A stretch of DNA of 64,000 nucleotides from Phycisphaerae bacterium (GCA_029260075.1 JAJDDY010000041.1:56082-120081), one strand, 5' to 3'. Shown: positions 41,724-51,422, counted from the first letter of the stretch. Notes: generated by a model from the sequence alone, not told the origin. Translations and numbers: made by a program.

Positions 41724-42593
41724 ATGACGCAGGTGATGAGCCCACGTATTGCACGGCTTGGCGTTCCGCGCGAGGAGGATTCGCAGGAGCGTTGCCCAGC
41801 AGGGTCTGGACCTGCGGCCCGTGGCGGCAGCCTAGCGCTCCGTGCGCACTATGACCGGATCGCACCGGTCTACGACCAGATCCGTCCCAAGGTGCTCGAC
41901 TCCTTCTCGGAGCACCTAGGCACGATAGTTGAGACGCTCGACACAAGAGTTGGCGCGCGCGTGCTCGACCTCGGATGCGGCACCGGTCGCTACCTAGCCG
42001 CTTTGGCTGATTCGGTTTCACTCCACACAACGGGGCTCGATCTGTCGGCCGGCATGCTCCGCATGGCTCAGAGTCGCGTATCGGGCCGATCTGCTTTGGT
42101 GTGCGCACACGCCGAAACGATTCCGCTGCCCTCGGAATCCTTGGACCTCGTGTTCTGCATCTACGTGGACCACCACATGGCCTCTCTGGCCTCGATGCTC
42201 AAGGAATGCGAACGGACGCTGAGGCCCGGTGGGCACTTGGTCATCGTCACCAGCACCATCGAACAGGTCAAGCGCTTCGTCCTCTACAGAGCGGCACCGG
42301 AGTTAGTTACCCTCGAGCATCGTCGACTAAATCCTCCAGAGAAACTTTGCCGCGAAGCGCGCAGCGCGGGATTCAGCGTGTCACGTGTATCGAGCGTTGA
42401 TGCACCGCCGGGCCGCGTGCCAGCCGAGTTTCTCTCACACATAATTCGAAGCCGCTCTCTGTCGGTCCTTGCCCGGCTTCGGCGACACGAGGTTGAGGCG
42501 GTGGCGCAACATATGGACTGCCTTATGCATAGTGAAGGCCTTGCCAACGTGCCGGTCTATGGGTACGTAACCCTCACCTTTCAGAAGGACTGA
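41724..42593 (+). CDS. Class I SAM-dependent methyltransferase
   Basis: A 289-residue protein with the UbiE/Methyltransf_11 pattern: AHYDRIAPVYDQIRP before the core, motif I VLDLGCGTGR (80-89), an acidic residue ending the second strand in GLDLSAGML, and ECERTLRPGGHLVIVT as the later conserved element. Substrate unknown. It heads an operon of eight closely spaced genes otherwise encoding an ABC importer, an AAA+ protein and a radical SAM enzyme, and its stop touches the next reading frame. Confidence 0.85.
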   Translation: MTQVMSPRIARLGVPREEDSQERCPAGSGPAARGGSLALRAHYDRIAPVYDQIRPKVLDSFSEHLGTIVETLDTRVGARVLDLGCGTGRYLAALADSVSLHTTGLDLSAGMLRMAQSRVSGRSALVCAHAETIPLPSESLDLVFCIYVDHHMASLASMLKECERTLRPGGHLVIVTSTIEQVKRFVLYRAAPELVTLEHRRLNPPEKLCREARSAGFSVSRVSSVDAPPGRVPAEFLSHIIRSRSLSVLARLRRHEVEAVAQHMDCLMHSEGLANVPVYGYVTLTFQKD

Positions 42594-42610
42594 TGGAAAG
42601 GAGAATCATC

Positions 42611-43741
42611 GTGCCTGCGCGATCCAAACTAATCCCTGCCGCAATCGTCTCCGTTGTTCTATTGTTCGGTTTGACTTTGGTCCTCGTATCTCGAAGCCGC
42701 GAGGATGCCTTCCGCGTTGGTTTGATCCTTCCCATGTCGGGCGCCGCAGCCCAGTTTGGACAATGGTCGAGAGAGGGAGCCACCATCGCTGCTGAGGAAA
42801 TCGCCGCTCGTTCTTCTGACCGTCCCTTAGAACTGATCTATGAGGACTCACAGAACGACCCGAAAACCGCGCTTTCGAGTCTTCAAAAGTTGCTCGATGT
42901 GGACGATGTGGATGCTATCATCGTGTTGACCAGCTCCGACACGTTGGCGATTCTTCCGCGCTGCACCGATCGCCACATTGTGACCTTTACCGGCACAATC
43001 CTCCCGGGCGTAACCGAAAAGAGCCCCTACGTGTTCCGGAATGCGACGAATCTGGCCAACGAAGTGGAGGGAATGGTGAATCACCTTGTGGATTCCGAGG
43101 GAGCACTACCAGTGGGCGTTCTCTACGTCAACAATGATGCTGGTGTATTTGCTCAGGCTTTCTTTCAAGAGTCATATCTGCCTCGCGGTGGTACTGTTGT
43201 CGGCACGGAAGGCTACGCGACGGGAACAACCGACTTTCGCGGACAGTTGACGAAGATACTCGCCAGCCAGCCCGAGGTTCTTTACCTTCTCAGTTACGGG
43301 GAATTCGCTCAGATCATGCGTCAAGCTCGCGAACTCGGATTTACTGGACAGTTTGCAGGAATCACTACGATGGAGGACCCGAACGCCATATCCATCGCTG
43401 GCTCTGCGGCCGACGGGAGCATCTACACCAAAGCGGCATTTGATCCTTCAGCAGCAGCAGGCGAGGCCGCCCAGTTTATGGAGCGCTACCAGACCGAGTA
43501 TGGCCGTGCGCCGGAACTTTACGCCGCGACGATTCGCGACGCAGTCTGGCTCTTGACCCTGGCTAGCAGTACAGCCCAACGGCTGCGGGGAGACTCGCTA
43601 CGCCAAGCGCTACTTGACCTTCCAACTTTCGACGGCGCCAGCGGTACCACGAAATTCCTTCAAAACAGAGATGTTAGAAAACCTGTCATTATACGCGAGA
43701 TTAAGGACGGAACATTTCACGATCTACCGGACCGAGACTAG
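42611..43741 (+). CDS. LivJ-type periplasmic/lipid-side binding protein
   Basis: A 376-residue protein with one N-terminal hydrophobic segment (about residues 6-25) and the type I periplasmic-binding fold of branched-chain amino acid transporters: RVGLILPMSGAAAQFGQWSR, YEDSQNDPKTALSSLQKLL and GVLYVNNDAGVFAQAF. A GTG at 42611 with AAGGAG seven bases upstream is preferred; an ATG at 42593 overlaps the previous stop. There is no lipobox, so it is likely anchored or released after cleavage. Ligand unknown. It would feed the permeases at 47621-50843. Confidence 0.82.
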   Translation: MPARSKLIPAAIVSVVLLFGLTLVLVSRSREDAFRVGLILPMSGAAAQFGQWSREGATIAAEEIAARSSDRPLELIYEDSQNDPKTALSSLQKLLDVDDVDAIIVLTSSDTLAILPRCTDRHIVTFTGTILPGVTEKSPYVFRNATNLANEVEGMVNHLVDSEGALPVGVLYVNNDAGVFAQAFFQESYLPRGGTVVGTEGYATGTTDFRGQLTKILASQPEVLYLLSYGEFAQIMRQARELGFTGQFAGITTMEDPNAISIAGSAADGSIYTKAAFDPSAAAGEAAQFMERYQTEYGRAPELYAATIRDAVWLLTLASSTAQRLRGDSLRQALLDLPTFDGASGTTKFLQNRDVRKPVIIREIKDGTFHDLPDRD

Positions 43742-43743
43742 TC

Positions 43744-46173
43744 ATGAATGACGCTCCCTCCACGCCGCACTCTGACATCAACGCTCTACCCTTCTTCGAA
43801 GATGTCTTCAACAAGACTGACACATCAGCGCAGATCGCGTGGGACAGTCTCTTCCCTCGGTGGCCAGTGGATCCATACAAGAAGGAGTCAAGCTCCGGCT
43901 ACGATGATCTGCACGAAGCTAAGATGGCTGCATCTGCTCGCGCAGTCATGAGTGTTTATGGGGATGGTCGAGAGTTGATCGATCAACAGGATGTCGCGAT
44001 GTCGCCCCGAATTCTCCGCGACGTTTGCGCAAACGGCCACGAAGCTCTCTACGGCCCTTACTTGCAGCTCTTATTTGACCGCCTTGCCTATGGTGACCAA
44101 TCTTATTCCCGGGCTCACACTCCGTCGTATCCGTCACAGAGCCTTCATTTTCTGTCGGCATCATTTGGGAAGTGGTTCCGATGGCCCTTGTTTGCAAACA
44201 AGAACCAATTTGAAGAACTCGTGCCCGAGCCGCGGGCATTTGAGAGTTTGGCTGAATTGTATACGAGTATTCCGTACAACCTCAATCTTTCTCTAAGCAA
44301 GGATGAACCCTTCGAAAAGCCGCTCCGAATCAGATTCACGAGTGAATCGGATAAGGTGATTGAGGATAGAACGCTTGCCGGCGCGTGCTACCGGGAAATG
44401 CGCATGTCTATCGGCGCAGTTGAAGGGATTGCGGATTTCCTCCGCCGAGCCGTGATTGCGCATGTCCTTTCGACCGATTGCCGGCTTGCTCACTTGATCA
44501 ACGTTACGGAAGAGGATATCGCAATAGGGGGGAGATTCAATCAAGTGTCATCGGTGCCCGTATTAGTTGAATCGCTCAAGCGACTCTCGGAGGGTACCAA
44601 GCCAGCGCCCGAATCTGCCGATGATTACGAGCAGAAAAAGGGTACCTTGCTCAAACAGTTCCTGGTCACCGGTGCTGCGGTGTTTTCCCTTAATGCGGCC
44701 AAACTCGACGGACGGTCACTTTGGCTGATTCCGTTATACAATGTCCCAACGGAGGGGAGCAACCATCCACAACTGTTCAGAGAAAAAGTCGGCACTTGGG
44801 TGGTGCTGGCAGAGAACCTGACGAAACAAGAAGCGAATTCCGCAACAGCGAAACCAACTGAAGGCAGTAAGGGCGCGCGAGGCGCTACAGATGCGGGGGA
44901 AGAACGACCAGAACCACCTGAAATCGACGCAGGAGAGTGGGCGACTGCATTATCGAAGCAAGGCTCCAGGCTCGCGTCGTATTTGCGTGAAATCGAGTGC
45001 CCGCCGGATCGATACGTGCAAGCGGCGGTCGGCCTCGAATACGAAAAAATACTCCGCGAGTGCGTCTTCGTTGAGGAGGCTGTGCTGATAGAGAACAATA
45101 AGGCACAAGAATACCTTGAGGAGTGCATAGATGAGCAATATGGAGACTGGGATTGGAGCAAGATGGTCGGCTGTAGTCGCCGCCTGATCACCCTGTTAAG
45201 AGATCTACGGTTCTTCGTGGATGGTGAGACATTCAGAGACAAGGAAGAGCCGCCCACCATTAAGGCTCAGCCGATTGTATTCATGTATAGTGAGCCAGGA
45301 TGTGGCAAAGAGTACTTGAGCGAGGCCATTTACTGCATGAGCCAGCGAGCCAGTGGATTAGCGAGGATGCAGGACGGGCCCAAACGCCTTTTGAAGAGGC
45401 TAGCGAAATCGTGGGGCGACAACTACCCGGAAGGTATATCTCCTGAGCTGGACGGTGTTAGTCTCACTGACGAAACGTACGTAGAGAAGTTACTGCCACT
45501 TGACGGGGACAAGCAGAAACGACGCTTTGTCACTATGAACTGCGCCATGCTTCCACCAGACACTTGTATGACCGGCCTTGTTGGTAGTCTAGCGCGTCCG
45601 GAGAAGATGCTTCGTGCGCACTTGCTGTATGGGGGTATCTTTCTGGATGAATTCAACACAATGAAACTCGGCTCGGAGCATTCCTTGCTTCGAGCGATGG
45701 ATGAGCCCCATGAAGTGGGGATGCCGAACGGTAAGTCATGTGTCGGTGTGCAACCGCTGATTGTGATTGCCAGCAACAAGGCGCCTGACGATCTGATCGA
45801 AATGGGCTTCAACCCGGCCGTCGTTTTTCGTCTTAGTCAACATTACTTCGTAATTCCTCCATTGCGCGATCGCAAAGAAGATATAGCTTTGGTGTTCATG
45901 AGCTTTATCCTGAAGTGGGATGAGAGGATGCGGCCGCGACGCATTGACCCCAGTGCGTTGCGATTGATCTGCGAGATGCCTTGGCGGGACAATTTCCGTG
46001 GACTGAAGGGGCTTGACCGCGAGTTGGAGAATACGCGGCGACGCCAACACATTTGCTCAGAAGAATTGACGTTCGATGAAGTTGTGGGCGCAATTGCCCG
46101 GCGAGAGTTGTTGCGTGCCGATGCCGGCACCGGGTCGCGAATGGTACTCGAAGTCGCCCGACGGGGAGCTTAG
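43744..46173 (+). CDS. Sigma-54-activator-like AAA+ protein lacking GAFTGA
   Basis: An 809-residue protein. The last 320 residues are an AAA+ domain like that of sigma-54 activators: Walker A SEPGCGKEYL (516-525), TMNCAMLPP, Walker B GGIFLDEFN (630-638), and FRLSQHYFVIPPLRDRKEDI (695-714), which is very close to activator consensus. The GAFTGA loop that contacts sigma-54 is missing; LVGSLARPEK stands in its place. There is no DNA-binding helix-turn-helix. The N-terminal 500 residues are unrecognised, with a low-complexity linker at 360-395. It is more likely a remodelling or signalling ATPase than a transcription activator. Confidence 0.7.
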   Translation: MNDAPSTPHSDINALPFFEDVFNKTDTSAQIAWDSLFPRWPVDPYKKESSSGYDDLHEAKMAASARAVMSVYGDGRELIDQQDVAMSPRILRDVCANGHEALYGPYLQLLFDRLAYGDQSYSRAHTPSYPSQSLHFLSASFGKWFRWPLFANKNQFEELVPEPRAFESLAELYTSIPYNLNLSLSKDEPFEKPLRIRFTSESDKVIEDRTLAGACYREMRMSIGAVEGIADFLRRAVIAHVLSTDCRLAHLINVTEEDIAIGGRFNQVSSVPVLVESLKRLSEGTKPAPESADDYEQKKGTLLKQFLVTGAAVFSLNAAKLDGRSLWLIPLYNVPTEGSNHPQLFREKVGTWVVLAENLTKQEANSATAKPTEGSKGARGATDAGEERPEPPEIDAGEWATALSKQGSRLASYLREIECPPDRYVQAAVGLEYEKILRECVFVEEAVLIENNKAQEYLEECIDEQYGDWDWSKMVGCSRRLITLLRDLRFFVDGETFRDKEEPPTIKAQPIVFMYSEPGCGKEYLSEAIYCMSQRASGLARMQDGPKRLLKRLAKSWGDNYPEGISPELDGVSLTDETYVEKLLPLDGDKQKRRFVTMNCAMLPPDTCMTGLVGSLARPEKMLRAHLLYGGIFLDEFNTMKLGSEHSLLRAMDEPHEVGMPNGKSCVGVQPLIVIASNKAPDDLIEMGFNPAVVFRLSQHYFVIPPLRDRKEDIALVFMSFILKWDERMRPRRIDPSALRLICEMPWRDNFRGLKGLDRELENTRRRQHICSEELTFDEVVGAIARRELLRADAGTGSRMVLEVARRGA

Positions 46174-46175
46174 CT

Positions 46176-47600
46176 GTGAGAAAGATTTCCCTAATCGATT
46201 GCGAGCGTACGCCTAGCAACAGGAGCGATCATTACTACAGCGTGAGCGACACGGAGCCGTTGGGCCTACTTTACCTTGAGGCTTTTCTACGCGAACGCGG
46301 AGTTGAATGTGAAGTGTTCAAATCACCACTCGATCATCGCGATTGGAGGTCGATCGATCGAAGCGAGGTTGTGGGTATCAGCGGACTCACTTACTCTTGG
46401 CTGGCAATGAAGCAGGTGGCGCGCGAGGTGCGCTGTCGGCTTCCTGGTAGTGTTATCGTGTGTGGCCGTGAGCACGCTTCATGTGCCGCAGAGGAAGTTC
46501 TTGCTGAAAGCGCGTTCGACGCCGTCATCTCTGGTGCTGGCGAGGTCGCGCTTTGGAAGATTGCTCAGGGTGCGCCGTGGAGTGATGTGCCGGGTGCGGT
46601 CTGGTGTGATGGTGCAGGTGCGATTAAGTCAACGCCACGACTCGAGGGCGCACCCCCTGTCGCCACGGGTCAACTGCAGCGGCGGAAGCCGTGGATGCGT
46701 AATATGCTTACCGAGTCAATGACGATTCACACGGAGATGGCTGGCTTGGTTCTTAGCCGTGGATGTCCATACCGTTGCACGTTTTGCACCGCACCGCAAA
46801 TGTGGGGCGGATACTGGGGTGGGGACGTGGAGGCGACGATACGGGAGATCAAAGTTACGCAAGCTAAGCACGGCACCCGGTATTTTGCGTTTCACGACCT
46901 TATGCTAAACGCTAATGCTCCCAGGCTGAATCTCCTCGCGTCCAGGATCATCGAGGAGGGCATCGACGCTCACTTTTATGGCATGATGAGCGCAATCAAC
47001 CGTGGGCTTGATCTCAAACTGCTTCGAGAAGCCGGCTTGATCGAAGTGGGTGTTGGCCTCGAAGTGCCGGATGATCGCCGCAGAAAGATAGGCAAGGGAA
47101 GCGGCTTCGGCGAGGCTCAGGCATTTGTCCAGGGTCTCGCTGATGCTGGGATTTTTGTGCGCGGGCTCTTTATTCTGGGGTGGCCATGGGACACCAACCT
47201 ACAGGAGATTCGTGAGCGATACCGAGGCGCGCTTGAGCACCTTCCCATCAATGCCCTGCGTCTCCATTTTCTCACACCTTTTCCCGGTACCGAGGTTTGG
47301 CGCGAGCACTTTGACCGCTTCATTTATCGCGATGCTGGAGAAGCCGCCTACGAGCGCCTCACCACCATGGAGCCGGTGCTCGATTTCGGCCTGAGCCCGC
47401 AGGATCTTTGCGAACTGCGGCACGACATTCTGTGCGATTACTATGGAAGTGCGCACTTCGCCCGACTTGCGGAGGGGCAACGAGACTGGCCGCGCGTCGA
47501 GATGACCGGGGCTTACGTGGGTAATCTTCGCGGGAGCTTCAGTAAGGCGATCGCCGTGCCCGCACATGCCTCGCTTACCGAGTTGGCAACTCGAACCTGA
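46176..47600 (+). CDS. B12-binding radical SAM enzyme
   Basis: A 474-residue protein. The N-terminal domain (1-165) has the cobalamin-binding-fold pattern with GLLYLEAFLRERGVECEVF and VVGISGLTYSW. The radical SAM core has RGCPYRCTFC (Cys197, Cys201, Cys204), then FAFHDLMLNAN and VGLEVPDDR-type SAM contacts, ending with FLTPFPGTE. Such enzymes methylate or rearrange unreactive carbons. The DxHxxG cobalamin motif is not evident. The GTG start has GGGGAG upstream, two bases after the AAA+ gene. Inside an import operon it may process the imported substrate. Confidence 0.82.
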   Translation: MRKISLIDCERTPSNRSDHYYSVSDTEPLGLLYLEAFLRERGVECEVFKSPLDHRDWRSIDRSEVVGISGLTYSWLAMKQVAREVRCRLPGSVIVCGREHASCAAEEVLAESAFDAVISGAGEVALWKIAQGAPWSDVPGAVWCDGAGAIKSTPRLEGAPPVATGQLQRRKPWMRNMLTESMTIHTEMAGLVLSRGCPYRCTFCTAPQMWGGYWGGDVEATIREIKVTQAKHGTRYFAFHDLMLNANAPRLNLLASRIIEEGIDAHFYGMMSAINRGLDLKLLREAGLIEVGVGLEVPDDRRRKIGKGSGFGEAQAFVQGLADAGIFVRGLFILGWPWDTNLQEIRERYRGALEHLPINALRLHFLTPFPGTEVWREHFDRFIYRDAGEAAYERLTTMEPVLDFGLSPQDLCELRHDILCDYYGSAHFARLAEGQRDWPRVEMTGAYVGNLRGSFSKAIAVPAHASLTELATRT

Positions 47601-47620
47601 AGTCGTTGTAGACAACGAAT

Positions 47621-48478
47621 ATGTGGCAGGTCCTATTCAATGGTGTGTCGGCGGGTTGCAGCTACAGTCTGGTAGCCGCCGGTTTCGGACTCATCTACAC
47701 CGTAGGTCGAACTTTTCATGTGGCCAACGGCGGCGTGTATGTTGTGGCCGCCTATGTGGCCTATTTTCTTAGTGCTCGACTGGGTCTTCCGGCCGGTGTG
47801 TCCGCAGCAGTTGCGGTCGCAGCAGGCGCTGCATTAGGGGCATTGATTGATGTCTTCGTTTGCCGGCCACTACGACTACGTGACGCATCTACGTCGGTAC
47901 AGTTGATCGCCTCCTTGGGCGTCCTAATAGTGATTCAGAATCTCGTTGCGATGGTCTTTGGTGACACAGCGTACAGCTATAGTGCGGGCACCGATGTTCG
48001 AGTGTGGAGTTTCGGTGAGCTTCGAGCCACGCCCGTTCAGATTGCCGTGATTGCCACCTCTGTCCTGGTATCGGTAATCACCGGTTGCATTCTGTCATAC
48101 ACACGATGGGGCAGTCTCATCCGTGCAGTCGCGAATGACAAAGAGCTTGCGCTAATACTCGGTGTGCGCAGCGAACACGTGATACTGGGAGCAATGATAC
48201 TCGGGTCCGTACTCACTGCGACCGCCGCAGTGCTTCTGGCGTACGACACCGTCCTCACTCCGCTCATGGGATTCGACGCGGTGTTCATTGGCGTCGTGGC
48301 TTTCTTGATCGGTGGCCCGGGCAGTTTCAGTGGTGCCTGGGCCGGCGGGCTACTCATCGGAATCGCGCGCCACCTTGCGACTTGGTGGTTCTCGGGTGCG
48401 TGGCAGGACGTAATCGTATTCGGCGTGTTGATCGTGTTCTTGTTGATAAGGCCAAAGGGGATCGTTTCCGCGCGGTGA
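47621..48478 (+). CDS. livH: Branched-chain amino acid-type ABC permease (LivH)
   Basis: A 285-residue membrane protein with about eight hydrophobic segments. It has the LivH features GCSYSLVAAGFGLIYTVGRTF near the N terminus and a cytoplasmic loop with RAVANDKELALILGV, the site of coupling to the ATPases. It starts 20 bases after the radical SAM gene without a clear ribosome binding site. It pairs with LivM as the transmembrane channel. Confidence 0.9.
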   Translation: MWQVLFNGVSAGCSYSLVAAGFGLIYTVGRTFHVANGGVYVVAAYVAYFLSARLGLPAGVSAAVAVAAGAALGALIDVFVCRPLRLRDASTSVQLIASLGVLIVIQNLVAMVFGDTAYSYSAGTDVRVWSFGELRATPVQIAVIATSVLVSVITGCILSYTRWGSLIRAVANDKELALILGVRSEHVILGAMILGSVLTATAAVLLAYDTVLTPLMGFDAVFIGVVAFLIGGPGSFSGAWAGGLLIGIARHLATWWFSGAWQDVIVFGVLIVFLLIRPKGIVSAR

Positions 48479-48499
48479 TGGCGCGGTTGACGTGTATGC

Positions 48500-49372
48500 A
48501 TGGACTATCTGATCCATATCGCCGTGTTCTGCTGTATCTACACCGTGTTGGCGGAATCGCTAGACCTCTTGGTCGGCCATGCTGGAATCCTATCGCTTGT
48601 GCACGCCGCCTTCTACGCCACCGGGGCGTACACATGTGCCATAATAGCAGTGCATTTGCAGTGGCCATTCCCGGTGGCATTGCTACTGGGCTGCGCGAGT
48701 TCCGGAGTCGTGGCGTTCGGAGTCGCAGCCCTATCGATTCGCCTTCGCGGGGACCTGTTTGTAATCGCGACTTTCGCTTGTCATGTTGTTATTCTGGGCG
48801 TGGTGGCGAACTGGATTGGACTCACGCGCGGCCCGCTCGGCATCTTCGACATTCCGCATGCAGTTGTTCTTGGTTGCAGCCTGGACACCGGTTGGCAATA
48901 CGCGCTCATGGCGCTAACGATGGCATTGTTAGCCTGGGCAGTCGTGCAGCTCTTGGTCAGCAGTCCCTTCGGTCGTGTGCTGCACGCGGTACGCGAGGAT
49001 GATGTCTTAGCCATGGCCCTAGGCAAAAACGTTTTCTATTTCAAGTCGTTGGCGTTCATAGTGGCAGGTGTCCTTGCTGCTGGGGCCGGCGGCATTTATG
49101 CCCATTATATGCGGTTCATCGACCCTACTAGTTTTACGGTGATGGAGTCTATCCTCATCGCTTCGATGGTGATCATCGGCGGGGCTGGCAGCCGGTGGGG
49201 GCCGGTCGTCGGAGCTGTCTTACTCATCTGTCTTCCGGAAGTGTTGCGAGTGCTCGGGCTACCGGGCTCTGTGGCGGCGCACTTGCGGCAGATCATCTAT
49301 GGGGTATTGCTCGTAGTCATGATGAGGCTCCGACCGCAGGGGCTGGTCGGACACTTTGCGTTTGGGCGGTGA
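48500..49372 (+). CDS. livM: Branched-chain amino acid-type ABC permease (LivM)
   Basis: A 290-residue membrane protein with about eight to nine segments. It has LivM hallmarks: SLVHAAFYATGAYTCAII near 35, SPFGRVLHAVREDDVLAMAL as the coupling loop near 155-174, and a C-terminal GAGSRWGPVVGAV. It is 21 bases downstream of livH and seven bases upstream of livG. Confidence 0.9.
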   Translation: MDYLIHIAVFCCIYTVLAESLDLLVGHAGILSLVHAAFYATGAYTCAIIAVHLQWPFPVALLLGCASSGVVAFGVAALSIRLRGDLFVIATFACHVVILGVVANWIGLTRGPLGIFDIPHAVVLGCSLDTGWQYALMALTMALLAWAVVQLLVSSPFGRVLHAVREDDVLAMALGKNVFYFKSLAFIVAGVLAAGAGGIYAHYMRFIDPTSFTVMESILIASMVIIGGAGSRWGPVVGAVLLICLPEVLRVLGLPGSVAAHLRQIIYGVLLVVMMRLRPQGLVGHFAFGR

Positions 49373-49378
49373 AGAACG

Positions 49379-50128
49379 ATGCGAACCCTGAGCTGTAAAC
49401 AACTACGAAAGTGTTTTGGTGGGATCCGCGCGGTGGCAGATATCGAACTCGAATTCCCCGAGCCTGGGATCACTGCGATCATTGGACCGAACGGCGCGGG
49501 TAAGACGACTCTCGTCAACATACTAACGGGCTTTGTTCGCGCCGACGCTGGTCATTGTTACTTGGGAAAGCGGGAAACGACTCAACTGGCGCCGCACAGA
49601 ATCGCCCAACTGGGGGTGACCCGAAGCTTCCAGGAGCTTCGGCTCGTCCAACAAGCGTCGGTCATTGACAACGTCATGCTTGCACGGCCGCGGCAGTTGG
49701 GGGAACGGCTCTGGCGAGCACTGTTTCGCGTGGGCGTGGCCGTCGAGGAGACGAGTAGCCGGCGGGAGGCGATTGGAATTCTCCATGCGCTCGACCTTGA
49801 CGACAAAACGCACGCGCTGGCCAGCGAACTCTCCTACGGGCAACAGAAGCTACTCAGCTTGGCACTCTGTCTCGCTACGGAGGCCCGGATCATTTTCCTT
49901 GACGAGCCGGTGTCGGGTGTCCATCCCGAACTCACTGCACGGATTCTAAGTCTGCTGCGTGGTCTAGCAGAGAACGGAAAGCTCATTATCTTTGTCGAAC
50001 ATGACCTAGCCGCTGTGCGCGAAATCGCCGACCGAGTGATTGTCATGGATGAGGGGCAAGTCATTGCCGATGGTGCGCCGGCTGATGTTCTGCATCGCCC
50101 GGAGATCTTGGAGGCCTACGTTGGCTGA
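49379..50128 (+). CDS. livG: ABC transporter ATP-binding protein (LivG)
   Basis: A 249-residue ATPase with Walker A GPNGAGKTT, a long family-specific insert with VTRSFQELRL, signature LSYGQQKLLSLAL, Walker B IIFLDEP and the H-loop FVEHD. Length and the C-terminal VLHRPEILEAYVG are typical of LivG. It energises import through LivH/LivM together with LivF. Its stop lies within the start region of livF. Confidence 0.92.
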   Translation: MRTLSCKQLRKCFGGIRAVADIELEFPEPGITAIIGPNGAGKTTLVNILTGFVRADAGHCYLGKRETTQLAPHRIAQLGVTRSFQELRLVQQASVIDNVMLARPRQLGERLWRALFRVGVAVEETSSRREAIGILHALDLDDKTHALASELSYGQQKLLSLALCLATEARIIFLDEPVSGVHPELTARILSLLRGLAENGKLIIFVEHDLAAVREIADRVIVMDEGQVIADGAPADVLHRPEILEAYVG

Positions 50129-50843
50129 CCGATCAGACAGGTCGGCGAGGGTCGAATCACTCGTTACAGGCTACGGACACAAGGAAGTGCTGCGCGGTGT
50201 GGACCTCCACATAGGTGCTGGTGAGGTTGTTGCCCTGATTGGCCACAACGGGGCAGGCAAGTCGACATTGCTCAAGGCCGTCTTTGGGATGCTGCCGGTG
50301 TGGCAAGGGACCATATCGCTATTCGGAAACGTGTGGAAGTCCTGGACGCCGCGACAAGCGATTTGTCTAGGCGCGGCGTACGTGCCCCAGGGCAACCGCG
50401 TATTCTCCGACCTTTCCGTCCGCGAAAACCTTGAGATGGGTGGCGTTACACTGCGAAACAAACGCCAACTGGAGCAGGGCCTGGAGCGTGCCCTGACGCA
50501 GTTCCCAGCACTGAAGACTCGGCTGCGTCAGAGAGCTGGCACGCTCTCAGGTGGCGAGAAACAGATGCTAGCGCTCGCCAACGCTTTGATCGTGTCGCCA
50601 CGCTTACTGTTGCTTGACGAGCCATCGCTTGGTCTTGCGCCGCAACTTGTGGCGGAAACTCTGCGGCGAATCCAGGGGATTGCTAGAACCAACGGTACGG
50701 CCGTTCTTATCGTCGAGCAAAAGGTTCGCGAGGTCCTCAAGATTGCCGACCGCGTGTACGTCTTCCGCAACGGGCGGGTGTCTTTCAACGGTTCAGCGAA
50801 AGTACTGAAGGACGATGCCAAACTAAAGGAGGTATATCTGTAA
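50121..50843 (+). CDS. livF: ABC transporter ATP-binding protein (LivF)
   Basis: A 240-residue ATPase with Walker A GHNGAGKST, signature LSGGEKQMLALA, Walker B LLLLDEPSLGLAP and an H-loop-equivalent VEQK. A TTG start at 50121 is chosen: it overlaps the end of livG and has GGAGG six bases upstream, while the longer open frame lies wholly inside livG. It completes the importer and ends the operon. Confidence 0.9.
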   Translation: MADRSDRSARVESLVTGYGHKEVLRGVDLHIGAGEVVALIGHNGAGKSTLLKAVFGMLPVWQGTISLFGNVWKSWTPRQAICLGAAYVPQGNRVFSDLSVRENLEMGGVTLRNKRQLEQGLERALTQFPALKTRLRQRAGTLSGGEKQMLALANALIVSPRLLLLDEPSLGLAPQLVAETLRRIQGIARTNGTAVLIVEQKVREVLKIADRVYVFRNGRVSFNGSAKVLKDDAKLKEVYL

Positions 50844-51334
50844 GCACCGCGCCGGTGTGGGCATCCGCGCATCCGCCACCAGTCCGACGCAATGAGGGAC
50901 TTGGTCGAACAGGAACTGTGTTCTGCGATGTCGCGTACACATCGATCGGCCACTTAACGGCAACGCGCAGAATGGGGCTTGCTGGGGAGCGCGGTCCACC
51001 AGGTGCGAACAGCTCCGGGAGCGGGTCACAAACGACTTCCAGCGGTGCAGGCTGGGATTCGTACGACCGCGTCCGAGTGTGATACCCACCGCATCATAAT
51101 CCCTGTCATCGGACGTTCGAGCCTCGCCTGTCCGGACGAAGATCCGGCAATCACATCCACCAGAAGCGTCCCCAGCCCTCCCTCTTTGGCTCTCAGGCGG
51201 CCTCGGGACAGTGAAAACAGCACTGCGGTTCATTGGCGATGTCCCCCCGAACCGGCGAACGGCCCGTCGGGTAGGCCTCGTGGGGCGACGTAGCCGGGCT
51301 GAGCTGACGGCCGATTTCGCCGACGCTCAGATTC
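50844..51334. other. Intergenic stretch after the transporter operon
   Basis: About 490 bp in which I see no gene and no strong terminator hairpin. It may separate the transporter operon from the Fic/NTPase defence block. Confidence 0.4.
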
Positions 51335-51398
51335 ACTTTGAAAGCCCGCTTGCAATCTCTCGCTAACTTTGAAAGAATAGGGCCGTAGACTTTCAAAG
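51335..51398 (+). promoter_or_regulatory. Fic promoter with three palindromic boxes
   Basis: -35 TTGCAA (51350-51355) and -10 AAGAAT (51373-51378) are 17 bases apart. ACTTTGAAAG occurs at 51335-51344 and 51366-51375, and its inverse CTTTCAAAG at 51390-51398. The second and third boxes form an inverted repeat overlapping the -10 and the start site. The Fic protein carries a C-terminal winged helix, so self-repression is plausible. Confidence 0.65.
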
Positions 51399-51422
51399 CG
51401 CGGTGACGCGGGAGCGGTTGCG

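Noticed and set aside
44169..44180. GGAAGTGGTTCC inside the AAA+ gene
   Set aside because: Only the 12-base centre matches the dispersed palindrome and it encodes ordinary residues; treated as chance.
41724..50843. Reading the transporter genes as a normal housekeeping leucine importer
   Set aside because: The interleaved methyltransferase, AAA+ and radical SAM genes and the accessory surroundings make a plain housekeeping role unlikely.
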